DNA of 64,000 nt from Candidatus Babelota bacterium (GTDB lineage Bacteria; Babelota; Babeliae; Babelales; Vermiphilaceae): positions 53,230 to 117,229 of the forward strand of contig JAFEAZ010000029.1 in NCBI GenBank assembly GCA_018266085.1, given 5' to 3'. Of this stretch, positions 32,686 through 41,879 are shown piece by piece. Numbering within the stretch: the first letter of the stretch is position 1; each line of letters opens with the position of its first letter. Under the pieces are notes generated by a model, which was not told the DNA's origin, ran no database searches, and saw only the letters and a program-made list of their open reading frames with translations. Both the position numbers and the translations under genes were made by a program.

Positions 32686-32713
32686 AAAAGGCCCGGCGAT
32701 AACCGGGCCTTTT
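32686..32713. terminator. Bidirectional terminator
   Basis: An 11-bp perfect stem (AAAAGGCCCGG / CCGGGCCTTTT) with a 6-nt loop between the convergent immunity and secreted genes. T-tract is 4 on the plus strand and 7 on the minus strand. Confidence 0.9.
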
Positions 32714-32811
32714 AGTACATGTTATCTCTTGATTAGCCTTCGTTATGCGTATCATAGTTTGTTACTACGTTACGGACTAATGGTTTTCGTGGTGCCTATA
32801 GCTACTGCCGT

Positions 32812-33249
32812 TTAGTTCTTTTGAGTTGCTTGGTGAAAGTCCGAGTCATAACTTAGAACCATACCTATTAAATCTTTGGCTAATGGTGTCGAGGCTTGAA
32901 ATTCAGCATATATTTGAGCGTGAGTTTTAATCGTGAGATCAACAATCTGACTATCTTTTAGGTCATAATCTCCACACGTTTTACCGCTTTCTAACCTAGT
33001 CGCTTCTTCTTCCGGCTGGGATGCTGGTTTGATCAATACAGGTATACCATTACCACGGTAGACGGCTCTTTTTATAGCGTCAATAGGTGTTTTTGGAGAA
33101 AAACGAACTGGGGCTTGAAAATAATAGGGAGTTCCGTTTGATGATATTTCATATTTTCTGACCAGCAATTTTGGTTGCCCTTCAAAGCAGGATGCATGAG
33201 TAAACCAGGCGCATAGAGAAAGTGTTGTAGCAAATAATATGTTCTTCAT
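32812..33249 (-). CDS. Secreted ubiquitin-like-fold protein
   Basis: 145 aa with signal peptide (KNILFATTLSLCAWFTHAS). Residues ~28-109 follow the ubiquitin pattern: a first strand KLLVRKYEIS, a second after GTPYYFQAPVRF, the alpha-helix SPKTPIDAIKRAV with a following NGIPV that mirrors ubiquitin's EGIPP, and RLESGKTCGDYDLKDS then VDLTIK, which tracks ubiquitin's QLEDGRTLSDYNIQKES and its last strand. It has no C-terminal Gly-Gly; a 35-residue helical extension follows instead, so it is a Ubl domain and not a conjugatable modifier. The export signal suggests a host target. Fold assignment is by eye. Confidence 0.68.
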   Translation of the reverse strand: MKNILFATTLSLCAWFTHASCFEGQPKLLVRKYEISSNGTPYYFQAPVRFSPKTPIDAIKRAVYRGNGIPVLIKPASQPEEEATRLESGKTCGDYDLKDSQIVDLTIKTHAQIYAEFQASTPLAKDLIGMVLSYDSDFHQATQKN

Positions 33250-33352
33250 AAAGATTCCTTACTTATAACGGTTTTTTGATTATAAATTCAGCTTGGCAAG
33301 GTTTATTTGGTTTGTCAAAAGGTTTAGGGCAGGTCTAAAGCTCCCGCTCTTC

Positions 33353-33380
33353 TGTCATCCCTGCTTGCGCAGAGATGACG
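33353..33380. repeat. Dispersed palindromic repeat (TGTCATCCC type)
   Basis: TCATC-C-CTGC-TTGC-less loop-GCAG-A-GATGA forms a hairpin with one mismatch; related by its TCATC/GATGA ends to the elements at 47335, 59121 and 59262. Confidence 0.5.
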
Positions 33381-33436
33381 AGAAAAATAAGCAAGGCGAA
33401 GAAAAAAACAGAATTTTAGTTGAGCTTAGTAATCAA

Positions 33437-33481
33437 AAAGGCCATGTACTTGAGGAGTAACCCTCACAATACATGACCTTT
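33437..33481 (-). terminator. Terminator of rplU
   Basis: Minus strand: AAAGGTCATGTA and TACATGGCCTTT pair with one mismatch, with an inner TGAGG/CCTCA stem, followed by a T-tract (TTTTT). It lies just after the rplU stop. Confidence 0.85.
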
Positions 33482-33503
33482 AAATCTTTATATCGCGGAA
33501 TCT

Positions 33504-33833
33504 TTAGATAGATTCGATGCGGATAACGGTAATCGCTTGGCGATGTCCCTTTTTAACGCGTGACTTTTTACGGCGTTTAAACTTAAATGCAATCACTTTA
33601 GGTCCGCGCATCTGCTTAACGATGGACGCTTTGATCGATCCAGCAAGAAATGGGGTACCAACTTCAAATACGCCTTCGGCAGTCTTGCGGAACAAAACTT
33701 CGGTAAATTCAAGCATTTTGCCGGCTTCGCCATCGATTTTTTCGATAGCTACTGTTTTACCTGGAACCGCTTGTAGCTGCTTGCCGCCTGTTTGAAAAAG
33801 GGCGAATTGACTATGTGTTTTATGCTCAACCAT
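33504..33833 (-). CDS. rplU: Ribosomal protein bL21
   Basis: 109 aa from ATG 33833. L21 features: FALFQTGGKQLQAVPGKTVAIEKI, a central VLFRKTAEGVFEVGTPFL, and KRRKKSRVKKGHRQAITVIRIESI near the end. An in-frame upstream start would add ten unrelated residues. It is followed by a terminator; rpmA (L27), which usually follows rplU, is not here. Confidence 0.94.
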   Translation of the reverse strand: MVEHKTHSQFALFQTGGKQLQAVPGKTVAIEKIDGEAGKMLEFTEVLFRKTAEGVFEVGTPFLAGSIKASIVKQMRGPKVIAFKFKRRKKSRVKKGHRQAITVIRIESI

Positions 33834-33937
33834 TGTATAGACATCCCGTCGTAGCACGTTCAATAATATATTTTTAAGAGATTTCAGTGTAACAAAGCTC
33901 TTTTCACTCGTCTAGAGGTAATCGGTATTTCTGCCGT

Positions 33938-34413
33938 TTATCGCTGCTTTGTTTGCCATATGATGTGTTGATCAAGTTTTTCTTGTCTCTTAACCACATG
34001 GTTGAACTGCTCTGCTACAACTGCCCCACTAAAGCAGCCGATTGAGGCTCCAACAACTGGTGCGAGGAAACCAAAATAAAAAGCATGATCAAGCATCAAA
34101 TCTTTACTTTTTTCTGACATTTTTAAGCAGTGCTCTTGTGCTGCTTTAGGTCCAACCAGAGAGGTAGATTTTCCCATAAGGCGCTGTATCAGTGATACAT
34201 CAGCTTTAGTTGTTGGCACAAAGAGCTCGCCTTCAGCAATTTTTTTGCGCGAGCGGTGTCTAGAGCAAGCCTTTTAGAGAATTCTACTGATTTTTGTAAT
34301 AGGCTTGCTCGACGGGTTTTTGCATAAAGCAGCCCAGCACTAAAGCCTACACCAGATCCCAGTAAGAAAACAGAGGTGTCAGAGCCTCCTGTGAGGTTGA
34401 CGCTTAGTACCAA
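33938..34413 (-). pseudogene. Membrane-protein gene split by a frameshift in an A7 tract
   Basis: Two overlapping minus frames read as one protein if joined. The first (34413 to 34189) has a Gly-rich hydrophobic segment (SVFLLGSGVGFSAGLLYA) then a helix ending TARAKK. The second frame, running through the same A7 run (34240-34246) as KKIAEGELFVPTTKAD, continues to 33938 with a second hydrophobic hairpin (FGFLAPVVGASIGCFSGAVV). Joined, they give ~155 aa with two glycine-rich membrane segments. The cause could be mutation, assembly error or slippage at the homopolymer. The start (TTG 34413) is uncertain. Confidence 0.55.
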
Positions 34414-34422
34414 ATATTGGTA
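34408..34422 (+). promoter_or_regulatory. Palindrome upstream of hicA, candidate HicB operator
   Basis: TACCAA-ATA-TTGGTA, a perfect 6-bp inverted repeat, 43 bp upstream of the hicA start. HicB antitoxins commonly repress their own promoter through such palindromes. Confidence 0.4.
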
Positions 34423-34464
34423 TCATGTTATTATTAGTAGGGTAGTTTTACCAAGAAAGTTGCT

Positions 34465-34728
34465 ATGAACACGAAGCAGCGCAAAACACTGGAGCTTATT
34501 TTTAAGGTTCCCGTGCAGTCTGATGTCAGGTGGTCCGATATTGAAACGATGCTCAAGGGGTTTGGAGCTGAGATTTCAGAGGGTGAAGGGTCGCGAGTTC
34601 GTATCGTATTACATGGAGTTAAAGCAGTTTTTCATCGACCACATCCGAAAAAGACGACAGACAAGGGAGCCCTTGTATCGGTACGTAAATTTCTAATAAA
34701 CGCAGGAATACAGCATGATGAAATATAA
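34465..34728 (+). CDS. hicA: HicA-type mRNA interferase toxin
   Basis: 87 aa. It follows the HicA pattern: an N-terminal helix, VRWSDIETMLKGFGAEISEG with the G-S-R strand (EGSRVRIVLHG) and the FHRPHP segment whose histidine is catalytic in HicA. HicA cleaves mRNA and tmRNA. It overlaps hicB by 14 bp, so the two are coupled. This is the longer HicA form. Confidence 0.85.
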   Translation: MNTKQRKTLELIFKVPVQSDVRWSDIETMLKGFGAEISEGEGSRVRIVLHGVKAVFHRPHPKKTTDKGALVSVRKFLINAGIQHDEI

Positions 34729-35029
34729 AGGCTACATGGGGCAAGTTTCCTATGACGATGAGGCTCAAATTTTTCATGGCGAGGTAATAGGCCTCAAGGA
34801 TATCATTACGTTTCAGGGAACCACGGTGCAGGAGCTATTAAGGGCTTTTCACGGCTCTGTAGATGACTATCTGACGTGGTGTAAAGAGCGTGGGGAGAAA
34901 CCGGAAAAAATGTTCTCAGGCACCTTAAACTTGAGAATGTCTCCTGATCTTCATGCTCATTTAGCTATTGAAGCGGCGCAAAAAGGCATGAGCCTTAATG
35001 AGTTGATTAATGACAAGCTAAGCCGGTAA
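34715..35029 (+). CDS. hicB: HicB-type antitoxin
   Basis: 104 aa. An N-terminal HicB partial RNase-H-like fold (MKYKGYMGQVSYDDEAQIFHGEVIGLKD, then TVQELLRAFHGSVDDYL) is followed by a C-terminal ribbon-helix-helix-like segment (SGTLNLRMSPDLHAHLAIEAAQKGMSLNELINDKL). It neutralises HicA and likely represses the operon. Confidence 0.88.
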   Translation: MMKYKGYMGQVSYDDEAQIFHGEVIGLKDIITFQGTTVQELLRAFHGSVDDYLTWCKERGEKPEKMFSGTLNLRMSPDLHAHLAIEAAQKGMSLNELINDKLSR

Positions 35030-35041
35030 GGCTATGCATAG

Positions 35042-37471
35042 CTATTCACTCGGTTGCTCGGTTGGCTTTTCTAAGCACGCCAAAATATTCTCTGCTCGCT
35101 TGATAATCGAATCTGGCAGGTGAGCAAGCTTGGCTACCTCAATACCAAAGCTTCCCTGAGCAATCCCTGGTGCAATGGTATACAAAAAGAGGATACCCGT
35201 CGGTGTTTTCATGCATGAGGCATGGTAATTGGCGATGCCCGGGTGGGTGGCATGTAATAGGGTGAGCTCTTGGTAGTGGGTTGCAAACAAGCAACGGGCA
35301 CCGATCGTGGTATAAATATGCTCCACAATCGCTTGCGCCAAGGCTAGACCATCGTAGGTGCTCGTGCCGCGCCCTACCTCATCAAGAATAACGAGACTAT
35401 GCTTGGTTGCCTGAGTGCAGATGGTTGCTGTCTCTTCCATCTCAACTAAAAAGGTACTTTTGCCTTCGCTCAAGTTGTCCGAAGCACCGATACGGGTAAA
35501 GACACGGTCTAAGACCGACAAATTTGCCCGCTGAGCAGGCACAAACGATCCGGTCTGGGCTATGATGTTAATGAGGGCGACTTGGCGCAAATAGGTTGAC
35601 TTTCCGCCCATATTTGGCCCTGTTACGATCCACAACGATTCTTGATCGGTGAGATTGGTGTCATTGGCAATAAATTGACCGTCGAGGCTCTTTTCGATAA
35701 CTGGGTGGCGACCTGCAGTTATGGCGATGTCTCGTGTGCTGCCATATGTGGGGCGTACATAGTTGTTCTCATAGGCAATGCGAGCCAGGCCTAACAAAGC
35801 GTCGATATAGGCTATGCTGTGAGCTCCTTTGCGCAGTGCATGCACCGTCAATGATACCGCATGTTTGACCGTTTCAAACAGTTCCTTTTCCAGTTGCTGA
35901 TGCTGTGTGCGAGCGGTGGTAATCTCTTGCTCTAGAGCCTGTAAGGCTGGCATGGTGTAGCGCTCGCGACCAACCAAGGTCTGTTTTCTGACATAGTGCG
36001 GCGGTAATGAATCTTTGTGGGTATTGGTTACTTCTACGTAATAGCCATGCAGATCGTTGTACCGAATCTTGAGTGACCCAATGCCCGTATGCTGCTGCTC
36101 CTGCAGTTCAAGCTCGGTAATTTTTGCGCTGCTGTTAATGAGCATATCGCGCATCTGATCCAATGGCTGATGGAAACCGGCTTTAATAATCCAATCTTTG
36201 GTACCATCATCATTAAGAGCGTTGGCAAGCAGGTCATGTAATGCGGTAAAATTCTGCAAATGGGTTGCCAAGTCATGCAACAGCGGTGCCCCGGTAAGCT
36301 TTTGTAGCGCGGCCTGTATGTGTGGCAGATGCTGCAATACGCGTGCAAGGTGCGTATAGTCATGCACTTGGGCGCGCGATAGAGCTATGCGACCGACTAC
36401 CCGTTCGAAGTCACCGATATGACTTAAGCGCTGTTCAAGCTCTTGGCGTGTTGTCACGTCGTTGACATATGCCTGCACCACATCAAGACGCTGTTCGATA
36501 GCCTCTTGTTTCACCAAGGGGCGCAAGACCCATTTCTTAATCATACGTGAGCCCATAGGGGTGACTGCGCCATCGAGCACCGAAAATAGGGTGCGTTTGC
36601 TGGTGCCATCATGGTTATTTTTAACCAGTTCAAGATTTTTTTGCGTTGCCTTATCAAGCAGCAGATAATCGTCAGGTTTATAAATGTGGAGAGACAGAAA
36701 CTGGTCGAGTGATTGCTGTTGGGTCATGCGTACATAGCGGTAAAAATTGGCGACTGCGCCGTGCAATGACTGTTGTTGATAAAGTTTTTCTTTAACATCC
36801 GTTTTGAAATTGTCTATCCAGCGCTGCAATTCAGTATTTTCAAACATCTGTTCATCACAATGTACTTGTGAGGTGACGTAACCCGACTGCGTAAAGTAAC
36901 GCTGAAAATCTTTGCCAAGCTTGGTAGAGGGTAGCAGTATTTCGTCAGGTAAAAAGCGCACTAGTTCCGATTCGATGCTGCGTTCTGAAGAGGCTGGTAT
37001 GACGGTGCCAAACAGTTGTGCCGTCATAAGTTCGCCAAATAACAAGCCCCAGCTTTGCTCGAGCGGGAAAAATGAAAAGAGGTAAGAGGCCGATTTTTCT
37101 TCAAGTAGAGCAGTATCGGTCAACGTTCCTGGCGTCAGTACACGGGTTACGCCGCGACGTACCATGCGTCCAGGTTGAGCAACTTCAAGTTGGTCACAGA
37201 GCGCAACCTTAAAGCCGCCCCGTACCAATTTAGTGAGATAATGATCGAGGGTATGCACGGGAACGCCACACAAAGGAATCGGGTTGCCATTATTTTTGCC
37301 TCGCGAGGTGAGCGCGATGCCCAAAAAGGCGGCGACCTTTTTAGCGTCGTCGAAAAAAAGCTCGTAAAAATCGCCAACTTGAAAGAGCAGCAGGGCGTCT
37401 GGGTAGTTGCCACGTATATCAAAATACTGCTGCATTAACGGCGTTGTCTGTTCCGGTCTTTGTATATCCAT
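35042..37471 (-). CDS. mutS: DNA mismatch repair protein MutS
   Basis: 809 aa, slightly short for MutS (~850). The mismatch-binding domain has the Phe-x-Glu motif (LLFQVGDFYELFFDDAKK), the connector and lever domains follow, and the ATPase has Walker A TGPNMGGKSTYLRQ, Walker B VILDEVGRGTST and YDGLALAQA. ATG at 37471 (MDIQRPEQTTPL) is preferred over an in-frame TTG at 37480. It is the last gene of the minus-strand uvrA - secreted gene - mutS cluster. Confidence 0.95.
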   Translation of the reverse strand: MDIQRPEQTTPLMQQYFDIRGNYPDALLLFQVGDFYELFFDDAKKVAAFLGIALTSRGKNNGNPIPLCGVPVHTLDHYLTKLVRGGFKVALCDQLEVAQPGRMVRRGVTRVLTPGTLTDTALLEEKSASYLFSFFPLEQSWGLLFGELMTAQLFGTVIPASSERSIESELVRFLPDEILLPSTKLGKDFQRYFTQSGYVTSQVHCDEQMFENTELQRWIDNFKTDVKEKLYQQQSLHGAVANFYRYVRMTQQQSLDQFLSLHIYKPDDYLLLDKATQKNLELVKNNHDGTSKRTLFSVLDGAVTPMGSRMIKKWVLRPLVKQEAIEQRLDVVQAYVNDVTTRQELEQRLSHIGDFERVVGRIALSRAQVHDYTHLARVLQHLPHIQAALQKLTGAPLLHDLATHLQNFTALHDLLANALNDDGTKDWIIKAGFHQPLDQMRDMLINSSAKITELELQEQQHTGIGSLKIRYNDLHGYYVEVTNTHKDSLPPHYVRKQTLVGRERYTMPALQALEQEITTARTQHQQLEKELFETVKHAVSLTVHALRKGAHSIAYIDALLGLARIAYENNYVRPTYGSTRDIAITAGRHPVIEKSLDGQFIANDTNLTDQESLWIVTGPNMGGKSTYLRQVALINIIAQTGSFVPAQRANLSVLDRVFTRIGASDNLSEGKSTFLVEMEETATICTQATKHSLVILDEVGRGTSTYDGLALAQAIVEHIYTTIGARCLFATHYQELTLLHATHPGIANYHASCMKTPTGILFLYTIAPGIAQGSFGIEVAKLAHLPDSIIKRAENILACLEKPTEQPSE

Positions 37472-37494
37472 GGCTACCAAGTAAAAAGGCTTTT

Positions 37495-38496
37495 TTATTG
37501 TGCGTATGCTTCTTCAAGTCTACCAAATGACATCACCAACGCATGCACAAGGTTTTGTGCTTGCATAACGGCGGTCCGTGCAGTATCTGCTGATGGTATA
37601 CCACCACGCGTGTTGTTTGTCACGATACTGTTCAGCTTATCACACAGCTGCATGCCTACCTGCGCAATGCTTGTTGTCAGGTTATTAAAGCGCGGTAGTA
37701 GCTTTTCTTTGATCTCACTATCGAATGGTGCCACAATCTGTTGAGCGCGATAATCCATGAACGCATACAGTGCCATGAGGTGATCAAGGTAAAGGTCTGC
37801 CGATTCAATCAGTAGCTGTTTTTTTATTGCGACAGCGGATGCAGACAGTTGAGGTTGTGTTGCCAGAGCGGCATCAAGGTTGAGCGCAAAGGCTTCGAGC
37901 TCTTTTGCATAGCTTGGAATCTCTTTCTCTTCGTTATAAAACCAAGGCATATCTTCACGGAACCTGAATAGGTTCGTAGCTTTTTGGATAGCTAGGTTTG
38001 CGAAAGTCAAGAGAGCCGTCGCTTTCACTCCTTGAGCAATGGCCTCAGGTTTCACGCAGTAAGGAACTCTCCAGTTGCCAATTTTTGCATAGAGAAATGT
38101 TTCGGTTGGTTGTGGTTGCAGGTGTTGTACCGCCGTCCAGAGTTTGTCGAAATTGTCTTGAGTCATTGCTGGTTGAGGCGCCGTAGGCAATGCAATATCT
38201 ACGGTTTTTTGATTGGCATACCACATATACCCCACCGTGCCACCTATAATGGCCGCTGCAAGTGCATAATGTTTGATCTTGCGATTGCGCAGATAGGATG
38301 GCAGCTTGTTTTCCTGTTCAGTTATCCGGCAACTATTCCAAGAGAGGGTCTTAAAAGTGATAGTGCTCGTAACCGGCGCATCTGCCGGTAGGCTTTCAGA
38401 CGGCCTTATTGCAAGGCTATACAAGAGCGCAGGCAAGAGCAGGACAAAAAGGCTGTGTCGCTGTGAGCGTCGTAGAGTGTTTATTTTCTGTACCAT
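37495..38496 (-). CDS. Membrane-anchored or secreted protein of unknown function
   Basis: 333 aa from ATG 38496, with GGAG seven bases upstream; longer in-frame starts lack a Shine-Dalgarno. Signal peptide or anchor near SLFVLLLPALLYSLA, a second hydrophobic segment (HYALAAAIIGGTVGYMWY) near residue 80, and a helix-rich C-terminal region. Not recognised. It sits between uvrA (53 bp) and mutS (24 bp) and is probably co-transcribed with them; a DNA-repair role is not implied. Confidence 0.65.
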   Translation of the reverse strand: MVQKINTLRRSQRHSLFVLLLPALLYSLAIRPSESLPADAPVTSTITFKTLSWNSCRITEQENKLPSYLRNRKIKHYALAAAIIGGTVGYMWYANQKTVDIALPTAPQPAMTQDNFDKLWTAVQHLQPQPTETFLYAKIGNWRVPYCVKPEAIAQGVKATALLTFANLAIQKATNLFRFREDMPWFYNEEKEIPSYAKELEAFALNLDAALATQPQLSASAVAIKKQLLIESADLYLDHLMALYAFMDYRAQQIVAPFDSEIKEKLLPRFNNLTTSIAQVGMQLCDKLNSIVTNNTRGGIPSADTARTAVMQAQNLVHALVMSFGRLEEAYAQ

Positions 38497-38548
38497 ATCA
38501 TTCTCCATGTTACATAAAGCTACTAATATAAAACAGTAGGCATCAAAC

Positions 38549-41131
38549 TTAAAGTAATGGTTTAAGATACTGTCCGGTAAAACTGTGGGTCGACTGCGCA
38601 ACAGCCCGTGGTGTGCCGGTAGCAACAATAGTGCCACCACCGTCGCCCCCTTCAGGGCCAAGATCGATTACATAGTCGGCAGTTTTTAATACATCAAGAT
38701 TATGCTCGATAATGAGCATCGAATTACCTTTATCAACCAATCTGTTCAGCACAACAAGGAGCCGTTCAATATCGCTGGCATGCAAACCGGTCGTTGGTTC
38801 ATCTAACACATAGAGCGTGTTGCTGCCCCGTTTGGCAAGTTCATCAACCAGCTTGATACGTTGGGCTTCACCGCCCGACAGTGTTGTCGATGGTTGACCA
38901 AGCGCTATATAATCAAGCCCTACATCACACATGAGCTGCAGTCGTTTTGCAATACGCGTATGTGCAGCAAAAAATTCACGTGCTTGATAGGCAGTCATGG
39001 CGAGCACATCGGCAATAGATTTGCCTTTGTAGGTGATAGAGAGCGTTTCTCGGTTATACCGTGTGCCATGACATGTTTTGCAGAGCATGGTCACATCGGG
39101 TAAAAATTGCATAGATACCGTAATAGTGCCATCACCATTACACTCAAAGCAGCGTCCTTGTGCGACATTAAAACTAAAGCGTCCTGCTGTGTAACCGCGC
39201 TGACAACTTTCGGGCAGTTGTGCAAAAAGGGCGCGTATTTCATCAAAAACGCCTAAATAGGTTGCCGGATTTGAGCGAGGGGTGCGGCCAATAGGGGTTT
39301 GATCGATGACCACTAGGCTATTGATAGATTCTGTACCGACCAGATCGTCACCCGCATTTTGTGATGAGGTGAAGGTACGAACACCTTTGGTGAGCTCGCG
39401 CTCCAAAGCTGGTACCAGCTCATGCATAATAAGGGTACTTTTCCCTGATCCAGAAACGCCCGATATACCACACATAACACCGAGCGGGAACTGTACGGTA
39501 AGATCTTTGAGGTTATGCTTGCGCGCATGTGACAAGGTCATAAAGCCTGATGGTTTGCGATAGGTCGTTGGCGCGACAATACCACGTTTGCCAGCTAAAT
39601 AGGCGCCTGTTAATGAATGAGGGTTTTCGGTCAGTTGCGCAGGTGTGCCGGATGCGGTCACCATGCCGCCCAGCGTGCCGGCAGCAGGACCCATATCGAT
39701 GACATAATCGGCGTTCGTTATCGTATCGATGTCATGTTCAACAACGATAACGGTGTTGCCATGATCACGTAATTTTTTCAGTGTGCCGATAAGGCGATCA
39801 TTGTCTCGTTGATGCAGTCCGATACTTGGCTCATCAAGAACATAGAGGACACCGCTCAATGCGGAACCGATTTGGGTTGCCAAGCGAATACGTTGCCCTT
39901 CTCCGCCTGATAGTGTGCGTGCCGATCGACTGAGCGCAAGGTAGGAAAGGCCAACCTCTACTAAGAAGGTTACGCGGCTGGTGATGTGCGTGATGAGCGG
40001 TTTTCCAATAGCAGTGTCAAGCTCCTCAAGCTGCAAGGTCGTAAAGAAAAGGTGCAGATCTTTCATCGACAGTTCTGCGAGCTCGATAATATTTTTACCC
40101 CCAATGGTAACGCCAAGTGCGTGAGGGTTTAAACGAGCTCCATAGCAGGCGGTGCAGGTTACGAGCGTGGCATATTTGTCGCCGAAAAAATCGGGATATT
40201 TTTCTTTCCATGCGTCAGCATCATTCTTGCCCCACGGCCACTCATAGAGGCTCCCAAGACCATTACAGGTTTGGCATGCCCCCAAAGGGCAGTTGAATGA
40301 GAAAAGGCGTGGCTCAAGCTCGGGGATTGAGGTGGCGCAGCGTAAGCATACGCGCTTGGATGAATATAAATATTCACGCTCTCCGCTATAGACGGCGCAT
40401 ACGTTGTCGGCGAGCTTAAAAGAGAGCTCAAGCGCTTCATGAATGCGGCCGCGCTTTTCAGCGTTTATCTCAAAAGAGTCGAGGAGTAGGTTAATGGTGT
40501 GTCGCTGTGATTTTTTGAGGTTAAGTGCGTCGATCTCTGCGGGAGCCATAAAGCGATATTTTACGCCATCAATAATAAAGCGGTAGTAGCCTTGAGCAAA
40601 AAAGCGTTTAAGCTCAGCAGTAAATTCACCTTTTTTGTCTGACGCAACAGGAGCAGCAATCGTTACCGTCAGCCCATTGAATGATTCAAGAATCATGGCA
40701 ACGATATTTTCGGGTGATTGTGCGCGTATTTCCTCGTGGCATTCAGGGCAGTGAGGGCGTCCAATGCGGGCAAAGAGCACGCGTAAATAATCATAAATTT
40801 CGGTAATGGTTCCTACGGTTGATCGCGGGTTGGACCCGACCGTTTTTTGTTCAATAGCAATTGCCGGGCATAGACCATCAATGCGATCCACGTCAGGCTT
40901 GTTGGTGGCCCCTAAAAATTGGCGTGCGTACGAAGAAAGAGACTCGACATAGCGCCTACGCCCTTCGGCATATAAAACGTCTAAGGCGAGCGAACTTTTA
41001 CCTGAGCCTGAAGGTCCAGTAATGACGGTTAAACTATCTTTGGGAATAGTGGCATCAACCGATTTGAGGTTGTGCTCACGAGCACCAAAGACGCGAATCC
41101 AGCCAGAAGTAAGCGCTTTTTTTGTATCCAT
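38549..41131 (-). CDS. uvrA: UvrABC excision nuclease subunit A
   Basis: 860 aa from MDTKKALTSGWIRV. Two ABC ATPase modules: Walker A TGPSGSGKSSLALD and SGVSGSGKSTLIMH, and ABC signatures LSGGEGQRIRLATQ and LSGGEAQRIKLV. Zinc modules show as CPECHEE, CLRCATSI...CPLGACQTCNG and CFECNGDG...CKTCHG. It scans DNA for damage with UvrB. It is about 80 residues shorter than E. coli UvrA. The start coordinate is by codon count; an upstream in-frame TTG at 41236 exists. Confidence 0.94.
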   Translation of the reverse strand: MDTKKALTSGWIRVFGAREHNLKSVDATIPKDSLTVITGPSGSGKSSLALDVLYAEGRRRYVESLSSYARQFLGATNKPDVDRIDGLCPAIAIEQKTVGSNPRSTVGTITEIYDYLRVLFARIGRPHCPECHEEIRAQSPENIVAMILESFNGLTVTIAAPVASDKKGEFTAELKRFFAQGYYRFIIDGVKYRFMAPAEIDALNLKKSQRHTINLLLDSFEINAEKRGRIHEALELSFKLADNVCAVYSGEREYLYSSKRVCLRCATSIPELEPRLFSFNCPLGACQTCNGLGSLYEWPWGKNDADAWKEKYPDFFGDKYATLVTCTACYGARLNPHALGVTIGGKNIIELAELSMKDLHLFFTTLQLEELDTAIGKPLITHITSRVTFLVEVGLSYLALSRSARTLSGGEGQRIRLATQIGSALSGVLYVLDEPSIGLHQRDNDRLIGTLKKLRDHGNTVIVVEHDIDTITNADYVIDMGPAAGTLGGMVTASGTPAQLTENPHSLTGAYLAGKRGIVAPTTYRKPSGFMTLSHARKHNLKDLTVQFPLGVMCGISGVSGSGKSTLIMHELVPALERELTKGVRTFTSSQNAGDDLVGTESINSLVVIDQTPIGRTPRSNPATYLGVFDEIRALFAQLPESCQRGYTAGRFSFNVAQGRCFECNGDGTITVSMQFLPDVTMLCKTCHGTRYNRETLSITYKGKSIADVLAMTAYQAREFFAAHTRIAKRLQLMCDVGLDYIALGQPSTTLSGGEAQRIKLVDELAKRGSNTLYVLDEPTTGLHASDIERLLVVLNRLVDKGNSMLIIEHNLDVLKTADYVIDLGPEGGDGGGTIVATGTPRAVAQSTHSFTGQYLKPLL

Positions 41132-41416
41132 AACTTTTCTCTTAGTAATGTAATGGTTCAAGGTTAACGCCAGGGTAGAGAGCTCTTTTCTTATGCTTCT
41201 ATGGTAACAAAAAAAATCCAAGCTGTATAATGCCAAAAGAGCTATTCAGGAAGAATGCATAGGCTTGGCCTCTGTTTAGCCAACAACAATAGAGCAGCTT
41301 TACGAAGGAAGATAAGGAAGAGAAACAATCCTGTCTAGGAACTTTTATCTTTTTTTTGATTTTACAAGCGAAAGACGTATACTAATTGACCATACAGCGA
41401 TTTCTTTGAATAGTAT

Positions 41417-41493
41417 GGTGAATGTAGCTCAGTTGGTAGAGCATCAGGTTGTGGTTCTGAGGGTCGTGGGTTCGATCCCCACCATTCACCCCA
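41417..41493 (+). tRNA. tRNA-His (anticodon GTG)
   Basis: Cloverleaf: acceptor GTGAATG/CATTCAC, D arm GCTCAGTTGGTAGAGC, anticodon loop TTGTGGT with GTG, T arm GTGGG-TTCGATC-CCCAC. The G at 41417 pairs with C73 as the tRNA-His-specific G-1, and CCA is encoded at 41491-41493. Confidence 0.95.
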
Positions 41494-41571
41494 TCGTATC
41501 CGAAAAAGCTTGTAAAAAATTGAAAATAGCAGTAGATTGATCAGCACTTTAATTCGATCAAAAAAATATGT

Positions 41572-41647
41572 CGGGGTGTAGCGCAATTGGTAGCGCACTC
41601 GCTTTGGGAGCGAGGGGTTGTCAGTTCAAGTCTGGCCACCCCGACCA
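41572..41647 (+). tRNA. tRNA-Pro (anticodon TGG)
   Basis: Cloverleaf: acceptor CGGGGTG/CACCCCG, D arm GCGCAATTGGTAGCGC, anticodon stem CTCGC/GCGAG around TTTGGGA (anticodon TGG), T loop TTCAAGT, CCA encoded at 41645-41647. It lies ~80 bp after tRNA-His on the same strand. Confidence 0.95.
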
Positions 41648-41879
41648 TACTTCGCCTATCCACGCTTACCAGCTTGGCAGGCTTCGTATGGCACGGCCAT
41701 ACTTATGAATTCTTTCTTTTATACTTCACTTTTATATATCTTTTTCCATGAAAAACAGTAAGCCCTTTGAACTGTTTACCTTTGCTTTAAAAACCTTTTT
41801 TCTTGCACTCTGTGCCAAAAATTATATAGAGTCCCTCAAGATAGCTGTTTATATACACCTGAAAAAGAAGGAATAAACT

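Noticed and set aside
41362..41598. Minus-strand open frame across the tRNA-His and tRNA-Pro genes
   Set aside because: It is an antisense reading of tRNA sequence, including a typical artefact peptide; not a gene.
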